Positions 1 through 7,043 of a DNA stretch of 43,913 bases are shown piece by piece. The position numbers were made by a program, and so were the translations under genes. This DNA comes from Pseudomonadaceae bacterium (GTDB taxonomy: Bacteria; Pseudomonadota; Gammaproteobacteria; Pseudomonadales; Pseudomonadaceae). The stretch is taken from contig CAAFUS010000014.1 in NCBI GenBank assembly GCA_900766265.1, forward strand, positions 1 to 43,913, written 5' to 3'. Every line of letters begins with the position of its first letter. Within the stretch, counting starts at the first letter, position 1. The notes under the pieces were generated by a model. That model was given only the letters and a program-made list of their open reading frames with translations. It was not told the origin of the DNA and did no database searches.

Positions 1-2
1 CA

Positions 3-317
3 GGCAAGGCTATTCCTACTCGAATTTCCCGTGCCGATGGGCGGCTGCTAGGGATAGCGGGCCTATGGGAGGTAGAACGGCAACCTTTTTTGGGTCTGAT
101 GAGCGGATTGACCAACTACACCATGGCTGACGAGCTTCGCGTAAAGCAGGCACTCGACATTGCTGTCGCGACCGGTGATCTGCTGGCGGTCGACAAGAAC
201 GGCAAAACAAGGCGTCGAAAAGGCACAAGCATCAAGTCGACAGATATCCTGATAGCGCCCCCGCAAAGACCCATCTTCTTCGTGCCACCTCTGAAGAAAT
301 CCAGTTCAGAAAACTGA
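3..317 (+). pseudogene. 3' part of a broken SRAP-like reading frame, chimeric tail
   Basis: The frame is open from the left window edge and stops at 315-317. Its first 25 or so residues (ending in ADGRLLGIAGLWE) resemble the segment of SOS response-associated peptidases (SRAP/YedK family) in which a basic strand leads into a conserved A/G-L-W. After the Trp the similarity I recognise stops: the remaining 80 residues are a basic tail with RRRKG and show none of the later SRAP motifs. I read it as a truncated or recombined SRAP gene. The beginning lies outside the window, so an intact unknown gene cannot be excluded. An internal ATG at 90 could start a 75-aa product, but the frame is open well upstream of it. 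Confidence 0.35.
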
Positions 318-372
318 GGGGCGGCATCGCTCTTCGGGTGGTCGGTTCGCCTCCAACGGTAGTGGTACTGGC

Positions 373-1005
373 ATGATACAAGCAGTAGTTTTCGATGTGT
401 TTGGCACGCTTCTCCAGATAGATGAGCGTCGCCATCCTTTCCGCCAACTGATGCAGCACCTGCGGCTTCAGGGCAGAACACCAAGGCCGGATGACGCACG
501 GACTCTGATGACTCGAAATCTGGGTTTGGCTGGAGCTGCCGATTATTTCGGTGCGCAGTTGAGCAACTCTGAGTTAGCTAGCCTTGAAAGCGACCTTTTC
601 ACCGAGCTGGCCAGCGTTCGCCTTTTCGATGATGCGTTGGAGTCGCTAAATCAGCTAAAGAACGCCGGCCTGAAGCTCGCGTTGTGCTCCAATCTCGCAG
701 CCCCATATGCGATTCCAGCCAAACTGTTACTGCCGTCGTTCGATGTTTACGGATGGAGCTTTGAGGTTGGGGCAATAAAGCCTGAGCCTGCAATCTATCG
801 TCAGATGATCGAACAGCTTGGCTGCGAAGCCTCCGCCATCGCAATGATCGGTGACACGTTGCAAGCCGATATGCTTGGTCCAATTGGGCAAGGCATGCGG
901 GGCTACCACCTACAGCGTGAAGGAAAAGCCGATCAGTGCGGCTTCGTCTCGCTGATGGACTTTGCAGCCCACGTTCTGCAATACCCACCATCCGTTAATG
1001 GCTAA
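373..1005 (+). CDS. HAD-superfamily hydrolase (haloacid dehalogenase-like)
   Basis: A 210-aa cytosolic HAD-fold hydrolase. Motif I is VVFDVFGT with the nucleophile Asp8. The second Asp of the phosphatase DxD signature is Phe10, as in the FDxYGT-type haloacid dehalogenase branch rather than classical phosphatases. Motif II is LCSN near residue 104, motif III the Lys of KPEPAIY, and motif IV the GDTLQAD acidic cluster, so the catalytic set is complete and the length normal. The substrate cannot be read from sequence. It follows the broken SRAP-like frame by 55 bp and is convergent with the CDF transporter downstream. No metal-related role is evident, and it may be a passenger of the surrounding accessory DNA. 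Confidence 0.8.
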   Translation: MIQAVVFDVFGTLLQIDERRHPFRQLMQHLRLQGRTPRPDDARTLMTRNLGLAGAADYFGAQLSNSELASLESDLFTELASVRLFDDALESLNQLKNAGLKLALCSNLAAPYAIPAKLLLPSFDVYGWSFEVGAIKPEPAIYRQMIEQLGCEASAIAMIGDTLQADMLGPIGQGMRGYHLQREGKADQCGFVSLMDFAAHVLQYPPSVNG

Positions 1006-1091
1006 AGCTGCGTCGCCAGTTCTAGCTGTCGCCGCTAGACCCGGATGGCTTACAGGCATGACGACACCCTTTTTCTGTAACGGGAGCTCCT

Positions 1092-1982
1092 TCAGCTCTT
1101 GAGCGCCAGAATACGCCGAGCGCCGTTGAGAACGATGAATCCCACAACAGTACCGATAATCAGGTCTGGGTAGTTGGATCCACTCCAAGCGACGAGCGCT
1201 CCGGCGACTATGACGCCCACGTTGATGACCACATCATTGGCGGAAAATATCCAGCTCGCTTTCATGTGGGCCCCGCCTTCCCTGTGTTTGGAAATCAGCA
1301 GCAAACAACCCATGTTGGCGAGCAATGCCAGGAATGCGACGGCCATCATTATCAGCGACTCGGGCTCGCTGCCGAATACAAAGCGTCTAAATACCTCTAC
1401 GAGCACGCCGAGAGCCAAAATCAGCTGGAGCACACCAGCAAGGTGTGCAGCACGCACCTGCAGGCTGACGCTACGCCCCACCGCATAAAGGGCTAGGCCG
1501 TACACTGCCGCGTCAGCGAACATGTCGAGCGAGTCGGCAATCAGACCCGCGGACCTGGCGACCAGACCAGCAGTCATCTCTACCACGAACATGAAGGCGT
1601 TGATGCCTAACAGTAAACGTAGGGAGCGGGACTCCTGTGTAGATTCCGCCGAATTCTCGACGGCTTTAATCATCTCCGGGTCTGCAGTGACGGTTTTCTG
1701 AAGTGTGGCGCCTAGCCCTAACGCCGCCAGCTTTGTAGTTATGGGCTCAACGGCCCCGTCATGCATGACGTCTAATCGACGGTCCGATAAATCAAAAGTC
1801 AGTTTCCGAATTCCGTCCAAACTATTCAGCGCCAAGCGGATCATTCGCTCTTCTGATGGACAATCCATCTTGGGCACGGCGTAAACACTGACCCATTGCC
1901 CCGTCGTATCGGAATGATTTTGCACACCGGCATCGGCGGCTGGTGTCGCATCGCAGCCGCAGGGACCATCGGACTTGCTCAT
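1092..1982 (-). CDS. CDF-type cation transporter with N-terminal HMA-like domain
   Basis: A 296-aa inner-membrane protein. Residues 1-25 contain Cys and His, and residues 30-90 form a heavy-metal-associated-like ferredoxin fold that keeps only one Cys (PKMDCPSEE) instead of CxxC. From about residue 120 the protein has the membrane segments of a CDF exporter, with the SLDMFADAAVY segment equivalent to the metal-binding helix. Membrane segments run to the C-terminus, and the usual cytosolic CDF tail is missing. It likely exports divalent cations such as Zn, Cd or Co. The start at 1980-1982 has GGAG about 8 nt upstream. It is divergent from the MerR-family gene at 2075, and the shared promoter carries a MerR-type operator in its orientation, so that regulator probably induces it. 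Confidence 0.8.
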   Translation of the reverse strand: MSKSDGPCGCDATPAADAGVQNHSDTTGQWVSVYAVPKMDCPSEERMIRLALNSLDGIRKLTFDLSDRRLDVMHDGAVEPITTKLAALGLGATLQKTVTADPEMIKAVENSAESTQESRSLRLLLGINAFMFVVEMTAGLVARSAGLIADSLDMFADAAVYGLALYAVGRSVSLQVRAAHLAGVLQLILALGVLVEVFRRFVFGSEPESLIMMAVAFLALLANMGCLLLISKHREGGAHMKASWIFSANDVVINVGVIVAGALVAWSGSNYPDLIIGTVVGFIVLNGARRILALKS

Positions 1983-2015
1983 GATACGGCTCCACTTGAA
2001 ATCGAAGATGGGGTC

Positions 2016-2046
2016 ATTAAAAGCCCTATAGCTACTACAAGGTCAA
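2016..2046 (-). promoter_or_regulatory. MerR-family promoter/operator of the HMA-CDF gene
   Basis: Reading the minus strand, TTGACC (2046-2041) is followed after 19 bp by TTTAAT (2021-2016). The long spacer holds a dyad resembling the CadR/ZntR type (CCTTGTAGTAGCTATAGGG). A 19-20 bp spacer with a central dyad is the hallmark of MerR-activated promoters: the regulator twists the DNA to realign -35 and -10. It drives the transporter leftwards, and its far edge lies close to the regulator gene at 2075. Confidence 0.75.
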
Positions 2047-2074
2047 TAATGCAGAGCCGATAAGGATTCACACG

Positions 2075-2713
2075 ATGCGCATTGGTCAATTAGCAAGGCT
2101 AATAGGGATTGATACACAGACGATCCGCTTCTATGAGCAGCAGGGCTTGCTGCCACCGCCTGATCGCCAGGCGAACGGCTATCGTGTCTACACCGAGAAG
2201 CATGGCGAGCGGCTAGCCTTCATCCGGAGCTGCCGAATCCTGAATCTGTCACTTCCAGAGATTCACGCACTCCAACGCTACCAGGATGACCCTCGCCAGC
2301 CTTGTACGGCCGTTAAAGCCTTGCTCGATGAACACATTTCTCAAGTCAAGTCGCAGATAACCGCTCTGCAGTCACTCGAACGACAACTCGTATCACTGCG
2401 GGCTAATTGCAGTGATGGGCGGGAAGTTGAGGCTTGTGGAATTCTCGCTGGCATTAGCGAGGACGCGTGCATTAAATTAATGGCGTTGGGGCTTACTGGC
2501 CTGTTAGCCGTTGTTTATACCAACCGGGGCGCTCAAAAACTCAACCGTATGGATCTTCCCATCAGGGGTCTTAACCTTCATCTCGTACGTTTGAACTTTG
2601 CCGTTAGTTCTATAACTCTGAATCATTCCGGTCGTACCGGTCGTCCCTGCAGGTGCTATGCTCAGCACTTTACCTTCTTTAACAAGTATTTTAAGGGTGG
2701 GATTTGTTACTGA
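2075..2713 (+). CDS. cadR: MerR-family metal regulator, CadR/PbrR-like, with aberrant C-terminal extension
   Basis: Residues 1-70 are a canonical MerR winged helix (TIRFYEQQGLLPPP, NGYRVY). A long dimerisation helix follows, and Cys77, Cys112 and Cys121 are placed almost as the metal-binding cysteines of CadR/PbrR. Relatives end near residue 135-150. Here the frame runs on to residue 212, and the last 70 codons are antisense to the convergent small periplasmic gene (2504-2821). The extra tail is low in recognisable structure and probably results from loss of the original 3' end. The start has AAGGA 9 nt upstream. The protein likely activates the divergent HMA-CDF exporter in response to Cd, Zn or Pb. 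The symbol is by family resemblance only. Confidence 0.75.
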   Translation: MRIGQLARLIGIDTQTIRFYEQQGLLPPPDRQANGYRVYTEKHGERLAFIRSCRILNLSLPEIHALQRYQDDPRQPCTAVKALLDEHISQVKSQITALQSLERQLVSLRANCSDGREVEACGILAGISEDACIKLMALGLTGLLAVVYTNRGAQKLNRMDLPIRGLNLHLVRLNFAVSSITLNHSGRTGRPCRCYAQHFTFFNKYFKGGICY

Positions 2714-2821
2714 CGCACTCTCAAGGCGCTGCATTGTTAGTTCCCCTCCGTCTTCAGCCATAGCGAGCGAAGAAGCAGCGGCCAGAAAGAACGGCAGGAT
2801 TACTTTAGCAGGGCGGTTCAT
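2504..2821 (-). CDS. Small periplasmic protein of metal-resistance cluster
   Basis: A 105-aa protein with a clear signal peptide (basic start, hydrophobic core, cleavage near AMA-ED at residue 22). The mature protein begins EDGGELTMQRLE, which recalls the N-terminal motif of PtrA-type periplasmic co-regulatory proteins, a tentative comparison. The rest is beta-rich with many Thr and Gly and ends in VKTPDGKIHTVEF. No Cys or His cluster is seen. GAGGG precedes the ATG by 7 nt. An ATTAC-N6-GTAAT dyad lies 71 bp upstream, matching the one before the porin/czc genes, so it is probably induced by the neighbouring response regulator. Its 3' end overlaps the extended end of the MerR frame on the other strand. 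The function is unknown. Confidence 0.7.
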   Translation of the reverse strand: MNRPAKVILPFFLAAASSLAMAEDGGELTMQRLESASVTNPTLKILVKEGKVLSIAPAGTTGTTGMIQSYRTNGKVQTYEMKVKTPDGKIHTVEFLSAPVGINNG

Positions 2822-2891
2822 TTGTTACCCTCTTGGGTTAGTAGATACCTTTAGATTAAAGGGTTGACCCTTACCAGAAGATGTTCTTCGC

Positions 2892-2907
2892 ATTACAAAG
2901 CAGTAAT
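2892..2907 (-). promoter_or_regulatory. Putative CzcR/CopR-type box
   Basis: ATTACAAAGCAGTAAT, two perfect inverted half-sites ATTAC/GTAAT with a 6-bp spacer. The spacing is the same as in the perfect palindrome at 6900-6915. It lies 71 bp upstream of the small periplasmic gene. Confidence 0.55.
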
Positions 2908-2983
2908 TAACCATCGCTTTCTGCCGATTCGGCTCTGTTTTAAACTCATCGTTTTTGTAGACCATCCCACGCTCGATTAGGCC

Positions 2984-3006
2984 ATGCATGCATTACATGC
3001 ATGCAT
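2984..3006. repeat. Tandem ATGCATGCAT palindrome
   Basis: The 10-bp palindrome ATGCATGCAT occurs twice (2984-2993 and 2997-3006) separated by 3 bp and is followed by a partial third copy. It lies in the 240-bp gap between the small periplasmic gene and the histidine kinase 3' end. No T-run follows, so it is not a normal terminator. Its role is unknown. Confidence 0.6.
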
Positions 3007-3061
3007 TAAATGTATGGCGTTGGTCTGATGGGGAGTGGGTACCAAGCCGTATCACTTTGAA

Positions 3062-4435
3062 TCAGGCGTGCCGAGGAAAGGTGAGTTCGAATGTGGTCCG
3101 ACCGTCTTTGCTGGCGACGGCCACGTGGCCTTTGTGGAGGTTCATCACTGAACGGACAATAGCTAGCCCCAATCCTGCCCCACGAGGTTGTATGCCGTTA
3201 ACGCGGTAAAAGCGGTCGAACAGGTGCGGGAGATGATCCGATTCGATAGTCGCGCCATGATTGGTGACAGCCAGCGAGACGATGTCTATGTCCTTCTCAA
3301 GTATCTTAATTTCGACCGTGCTGCCAGTATTCGAATGCCGCAACGCGTTGGATAGCAGGTTGGAAATGGCCCGTTGGACCATAAGCCGATTTCCTAGAAC
3401 TATGGCATCGCCCGTTACCGTCGTTGCGACTCCGGCTTCTTCGGCGAGGACTTCGAGGTATTCACAGACGCGATTCGCCTCACTTCCCAGGGATAGTTGT
3501 TCGAGTTTCAGTGCTGGGCTGGCGTGGCTGGCCTGGGCGAGAAACAGCATGTCTGACACGATTCGATCCATGCGTTCGAGCTCTTCGACCGACGATTCGA
3601 GCACTTCCCTATATTGCTCCTTGCTTCGCTCACGCACCAATGTCACCTGCGCCTTGCCTATCAGGTTATTTAGGGGAGTCTTCAACTCATGGGCCACATC
3701 GTCCGAGAATTGTGACAGTTGCTGAACTCCGTCATCGAGTCGATGAAGCATTACGTTGAGGCTGTGCGCCAATTCCTGAAGCTCTAGTGGAAGCTGATCG
3801 CTGCGGATTCGGGGTGACAGATCCTGCGTCGATACCTTTGTCGCCAAGGCCCGAAACTTGCGAAGCGGTCGCAAACCGTTGTTAGCAACTAGCCATCCAG
3901 CCAACCCGATCAACATCAGCAGCATCGGCACAGTCACTAAGGCCGAGCGCAGGAATGCAGCCACTAGCAGTTGATCGGCACTGCGATCTTGCGTAAGTAA
4001 AAGCGTCATTGGAGCCAGTCCCGGGACCTGTATTTGCTTGCGCCCGGTTAGCATCTGCACGCCGTCTTCCGTGGTCCAGCCTAGGTATTCACCGTCTCTG
4101 TTCACAAGATCCATCTGCTGCGGCGCATGGGCGAACCGGCCGATACTAAAAATGGGGGATTTGGCTCTATCGCCGATGACGGTAATCGAAAGGTTGTCAT
4201 GGCCGAGTACCGTATCGCTCAGTGCGTGTTGCCAGGAGCGGCCCATACGGGCTTTGGTGTCTTCTAGGAGTCCATGATCGATCTGCGAGAGCTTGGCCGT
4301 CACTTCCTCCTGGGCGCGCAGTTCCAGTTGGCGCACAAGTACCCAGTAGCTCAGTGCAATCAACAGCGCGACCAAGACGGCGCCGGTCAATGTGATTTGA
4401 AGCGCGAGACGCGATGCGAGGCTGAGTGGCTTCAA
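3062..4435 (-). CDS. czcS: Sensor histidine kinase, CzcS/CopS type
   Basis: A 457-aa inner-membrane sensor kinase if started at the TTG whose bases overlap the response-regulator stop (TTGA, 4435-4432); the frame is open 46 codons further upstream inside the regulator. It has a membrane helix near residue 15-35, a periplasmic sensor of about 130 residues, a second helix, a HAMP segment (NNGLRPLRKF), an H-box with the phospho-accepting His in DVAHELKTPLNN, an N-box (ISNLLSNALRHS), an F-box (LFDRFYRV) and a G-box (GAGLGLAIV). All catalytic motifs are present. It is co-transcribed with the regulator upstream and most likely senses periplasmic Zn/Cd/Cu and phosphorylates that regulator. The symbol is by context and similarity; CopS, CusS or IrlS are alternatives. 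Confidence 0.85.
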   Translation of the reverse strand: MKPLSLASRLALQITLTGAVLVALLIALSYWVLVRQLELRAQEEVTAKLSQIDHGLLEDTKARMGRSWQHALSDTVLGHDNLSITVIGDRAKSPIFSIGRFAHAPQQMDLVNRDGEYLGWTTEDGVQMLTGRKQIQVPGLAPMTLLLTQDRSADQLLVAAFLRSALVTVPMLLMLIGLAGWLVANNGLRPLRKFRALATKVSTQDLSPRIRSDQLPLELQELAHSLNVMLHRLDDGVQQLSQFSDDVAHELKTPLNNLIGKAQVTLVRERSKEQYREVLESSVEELERMDRIVSDMLFLAQASHASPALKLEQLSLGSEANRVCEYLEVLAEEAGVATTVTGDAIVLGNRLMVQRAISNLLSNALRHSNTGSTVEIKILEKDIDIVSLAVTNHGATIESDHLPHLFDRFYRVNGIQPRGAGLGLAIVRSVMNLHKGHVAVASKDGRTTFELTFPRHA

Positions 4436-5106
4436 GGCCGCGCCTCCAGCACGTAGCCGACACCGCGAATGGTGTGTATCAGGCGATCGCCAAAGGGTTC
4501 GTCCACCTTCATCCGTAGGCGACGGATTGCAACATCCACCACATTGGTATCGCAGTCGAAGTTGATGTCCCACACCAGGGCGGTTATTTCGGTACGCGTG
4601 AGAACCTCGCCAGTCCGGCGCATGAGCAGATGCAGTAGCGCAAATTCTTTGCTGGTGAGATCAATACGCTGACCGCTCCTGTAGGCCCGATGCCGGCCCG
4701 GGTCGAGTTCGAGGTCGGCTACACGCAGATTGCTCGGGAGTGCGACCGCCTCGCCTCGCCGCAACAATGTTCGGATACGAGCGAGCAGCTCGGGGAACTG
4801 GAACGGCTTGACCATATAGTCGTCGGCGCCCGACTCCAGGCCGCGGACCTTTTGCTCTAAGCGGCCATTGGCCGTCAGCATGATGACGCGTGTCTGCTTA
4901 CGTCGCCTGATGAGTTCGAGCACCTCCCACCCGTCCATGGTTGGCAGATTCACGTCTAGCAGCACGATGTCATAGTCGTTCTGCAGTGCCAGGTGGAATC
5001 CATCGAGCCCATCACTTACGCAATCGACCGTGTAACCACACTCGATGAGACCCTGCTGCAGGTATTCCGCAGCTTTAATCTCGTCTTCTACAACCAGAAT
5101 GCGCAT
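4432..5106 (-). CDS. czcR: OmpR-family response regulator, CzcR/CopR type
   Basis: A 224-aa regulator counted from MRILVVEDE; the frame also allows a start 19 codons earlier (5163), but the receiver domain begins here and the family length fits. The receiver has the acidic pair at 7-9, phospho-acceptor Asp51 in LLDVNLP, a conserved Thr (MLTA) and Lys (VKPF). The C-terminal winged helix carries the LTSKEFALLHLLM and VVDVAIRRLRMKVD recognition elements. Its stop overlaps the kinase start by 3 nt. An ATTAC-type dyad at 5277-5291 suggests autoregulation. The same dyad precedes the porin/czcC, two small periplasmic genes and czcD, which are its probable targets. Confidence 0.87.
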   Translation of the reverse strand: MRILVVEDEIKAAEYLQQGLIECGYTVDCVSDGLDGFHLALQNDYDIVLLDVNLPTMDGWEVLELIRRRKQTRVIMLTANGRLEQKVRGLESGADDYMVKPFQFPELLARIRTLLRRGEAVALPSNLRVADLELDPGRHRAYRSGQRIDLTSKEFALLHLLMRRTGEVLTRTEITALVWDINFDCDTNVVDVAIRRLRMKVDEPFGDRLIHTIRGVGYVLEARP

Positions 5107-5276
5107 GTTTTCAGATGACTCAGCAATGAGGTGCGCGGTAAGCGGAACCAAAAAATTATTCATGTAGCAACTAGGCCAAGACTAACGCGGCTTGCCCAGC
5201 ATGGAAGGCAGGCCGTAAAGATCAGCCTAGGGAAGCGGGAAGCACTTTAACGCGGTAAAAGTCCTGCGGGGCTGTC

Positions 5277-5291
5277 TTGCAAATTTGTAAT
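5277..5291 (-). promoter_or_regulatory. Putative CzcR box upstream of the two-component operon
   Basis: On the minus strand ATTAC-aaattt-GCAAG: one perfect and one imperfect half-site with a 6-bp spacer, about 170 bp upstream of the response-regulator start. The core AAATTT is identical to the site at 6900-6915. Confidence 0.5.
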
Positions 5292-5338
5292 CTACCTGTC
5301 ATTTGGTTGGCCCGCAGCGCAAGGAGGTGCACTTAAGC

Positions 5339-5363
5339 AAAAAAAGGCGCCCTACGGGCGCCT
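5339..5363 (-). terminator. Rho-independent terminator of the OprD-like gene
   Basis: The stem AGGCGCCC/GGGCGCCT (5345-5352 with 5356-5363) has a 3-nt loop. On the minus strand it is followed by seven T (5345-5339). It lies 60 bp past the porin stop codon. Confidence 0.85.
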
Positions 5364-5422
5364 GAAACACATCTTCAAACCAAGGGAGCACAAAAAGAAG
5401 ATGTGGTGTTGCTCGTAGTGCT

Positions 5423-6742
5423 TCACAGGATCGAGAGCGGGTACTCGGCGATGAATCGAACCTCATTGAGGTCGGACTCGAAAGCAGTCGCCCGTGTTGT
5501 AGCCTGGCGCACCCGCAGAGAGAGGTCCTTGAACGAGCCTGTCTGTACAACGTAGCGTGCTTCGACGTCGCGTTCCCAGCGCTTCTGTCCGGACAGAGGC
5601 GCGCCGTTATCGTCTTGGCGCATATATACCTCATTTGCGTTGCTGTAATCGGCGCCCCAGCCGCGGGCGTAGCGAGTCATGAACGTAAGCCCAGGTATGC
5701 CGTAACCCGCCATGTTCAGGTCATAACGCAGCATCCAGGACTGCTCTTTAGGTGAGTTGAAATCACTGTACTGGATGGAGTTATTCAGGTAGATCGAGTC
5801 CGCTTGGCGCAAGTAGTCAAAGTCGTTGTTACCGTTGTTTCGCTGATACGACGCCGTGACGGTGTGCGCGCCGAAGGCGACACCCAGACTGGAACTCCAG
5901 ATGCTGTTGTTAAACTCGCCCAGCAATTTCCGACCTTCGTCGGTTGCCTTGTAGTAGTTGAAGCTGCCCAGCAGCACGACGGCATCGGAAAGTGGATAGG
6001 TGGCCGAGACACCGAAATAATGTTGATCCCAGGCATCCTTCAGCCGGCTGGTATACAGGCTAAGACTGAGGTTTTCGTTCACGCTATAGTCGCCGCCTGC
6101 GTAGCCGAGCCAAGGCGAGTCGACGCCGCCGCCATAAAACGTGACGAAGTCATCGTTCGTGTTGCTGGTATTGGGCTGGCTCATCGCGTGCAGGCGGCCG
6201 CCCTGGAGGGTGAGGTCGTCCAGCGAGTTGTTCACAACGGTGACACCCTTGAAAGACTCCGGCAGCAGCCGTGCGTCACCAAAGTGCACGACAGGAGTAG
6301 CGGGAAATACATCGCCTGCCTTGATCTCGGTGCCCAAGAACCGTGCTTTCACGGCCCCCCCTACTCGAGAAAAGTCATCCTCGGCATCGCCGGCGCTATT
6401 GTAGGGGAGAAGATCGACGGTTCCGCCAGCACCGGAACGTCCTGATCCAGAATCGAGTTTGAGGCCGAGCATGGCGAAGGCGTCGACGCCGATCCCCACC
6501 GAGCCTTGGGTATATCCGGACTCAAAGAATGCCATCAGTCCGTGAGCCCATTCCTCAGAATAGCCATTGCCGGTGGCGCTCCCACCGTCGCGAAAATCTC
6601 GGTTGAAATAAAAGTTGCGATTTATCAGCGAAAGCGTGCTGCCTTCGATGAAGCCCTCCGCTGTTTCCGATTGGGCAAAGACCGGGGCGCTGCCCAGTGC
6701 CAGTGAAAGGGCTGTAAGTGAAAGGGCGGCCTTTTTGCTCAT
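5423..6742 (-). CDS. OprD-family outer-membrane porin
   Basis: A 439-aa precursor from the ATG at 6742, which has AGGAG 7 nt upstream; the frame extends 8 codons further without a ribosome site. The signal peptide ends at PVFA (residue 23). The mature protein is an 18-strand-type OprD porin, with alternating aromatic strands, an N-terminal FIEGSTLSLINRNFYFNRDFR and a C-terminal strand EVRFIAEYPLSIL as in Pseudomonas OprD/Opd channels. It would allow diffusion of small solutes across the outer membrane. It sits between czcRS and czcCBA, divergent from the latter, sharing an intergenic region with a CzcR-type palindrome. In P. aeruginosa, CzcRS is known to repress oprD; whether this porin is repressed or induced cannot be read here. 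Confidence 0.88.
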   Translation of the reverse strand: MSKKAALSLTALSLALGSAPVFAQSETAEGFIEGSTLSLINRNFYFNRDFRDGGSATGNGYSEEWAHGLMAFFESGYTQGSVGIGVDAFAMLGLKLDSGSGRSGAGGTVDLLPYNSAGDAEDDFSRVGGAVKARFLGTEIKAGDVFPATPVVHFGDARLLPESFKGVTVVNNSLDDLTLQGGRLHAMSQPNTSNTNDDFVTFYGGGVDSPWLGYAGGDYSVNENLSLSLYTSRLKDAWDQHYFGVSATYPLSDAVVLLGSFNYYKATDEGRKLLGEFNNSIWSSSLGVAFGAHTVTASYQRNNGNNDFDYLRQADSIYLNNSIQYSDFNSPKEQSWMLRYDLNMAGYGIPGLTFMTRYARGWGADYSNANEVYMRQDDNGAPLSGQKRWERDVEARYVVQTGSFKDLSLRVRQATTRATAFESDLNEVRFIAEYPLSIL

Positions 6743-6899
6743 GATGATGCTCCTGATATACGGCATGTCAGCGCTCGAATGACGCCTTCGCCTTTTTGTT
6801 CGAGTGCCGGGCGATGATCTTCCCCTGTAAATGACCGCAGGATTAGCGGTAAATGACGATCTCGTAATCTTGAGCGGTGCAATCGCAGATATTCCTTGG

Positions 6900-6915
6900 A
6901 TTACAAATTTGTAAT
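6900..6915. promoter_or_regulatory. Perfect CzcR/CopR-type palindrome between porin and czcC
   Basis: ATTACAAATTTGTAAT is a perfect 16-bp palindrome in the divergent intergenic region, 158 bp from the porin start and 129 bp from the czcC start. It is the best match to the dyad family repeated across the cluster and the likely binding site of the response regulator. Confidence 0.65.
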
Positions 6916-7043
6916 GTCGTAGTCACCCGGCCGATATCCGCGCTTATCTAAAGTCACGCCGCTTAGCCATCAGCTATCTGGCCGGTTTAGTGCGGCTGAG
7001 GAAACGCTATCGACGAAGGGGGCACTGCACTGCAGTGTTGCGT

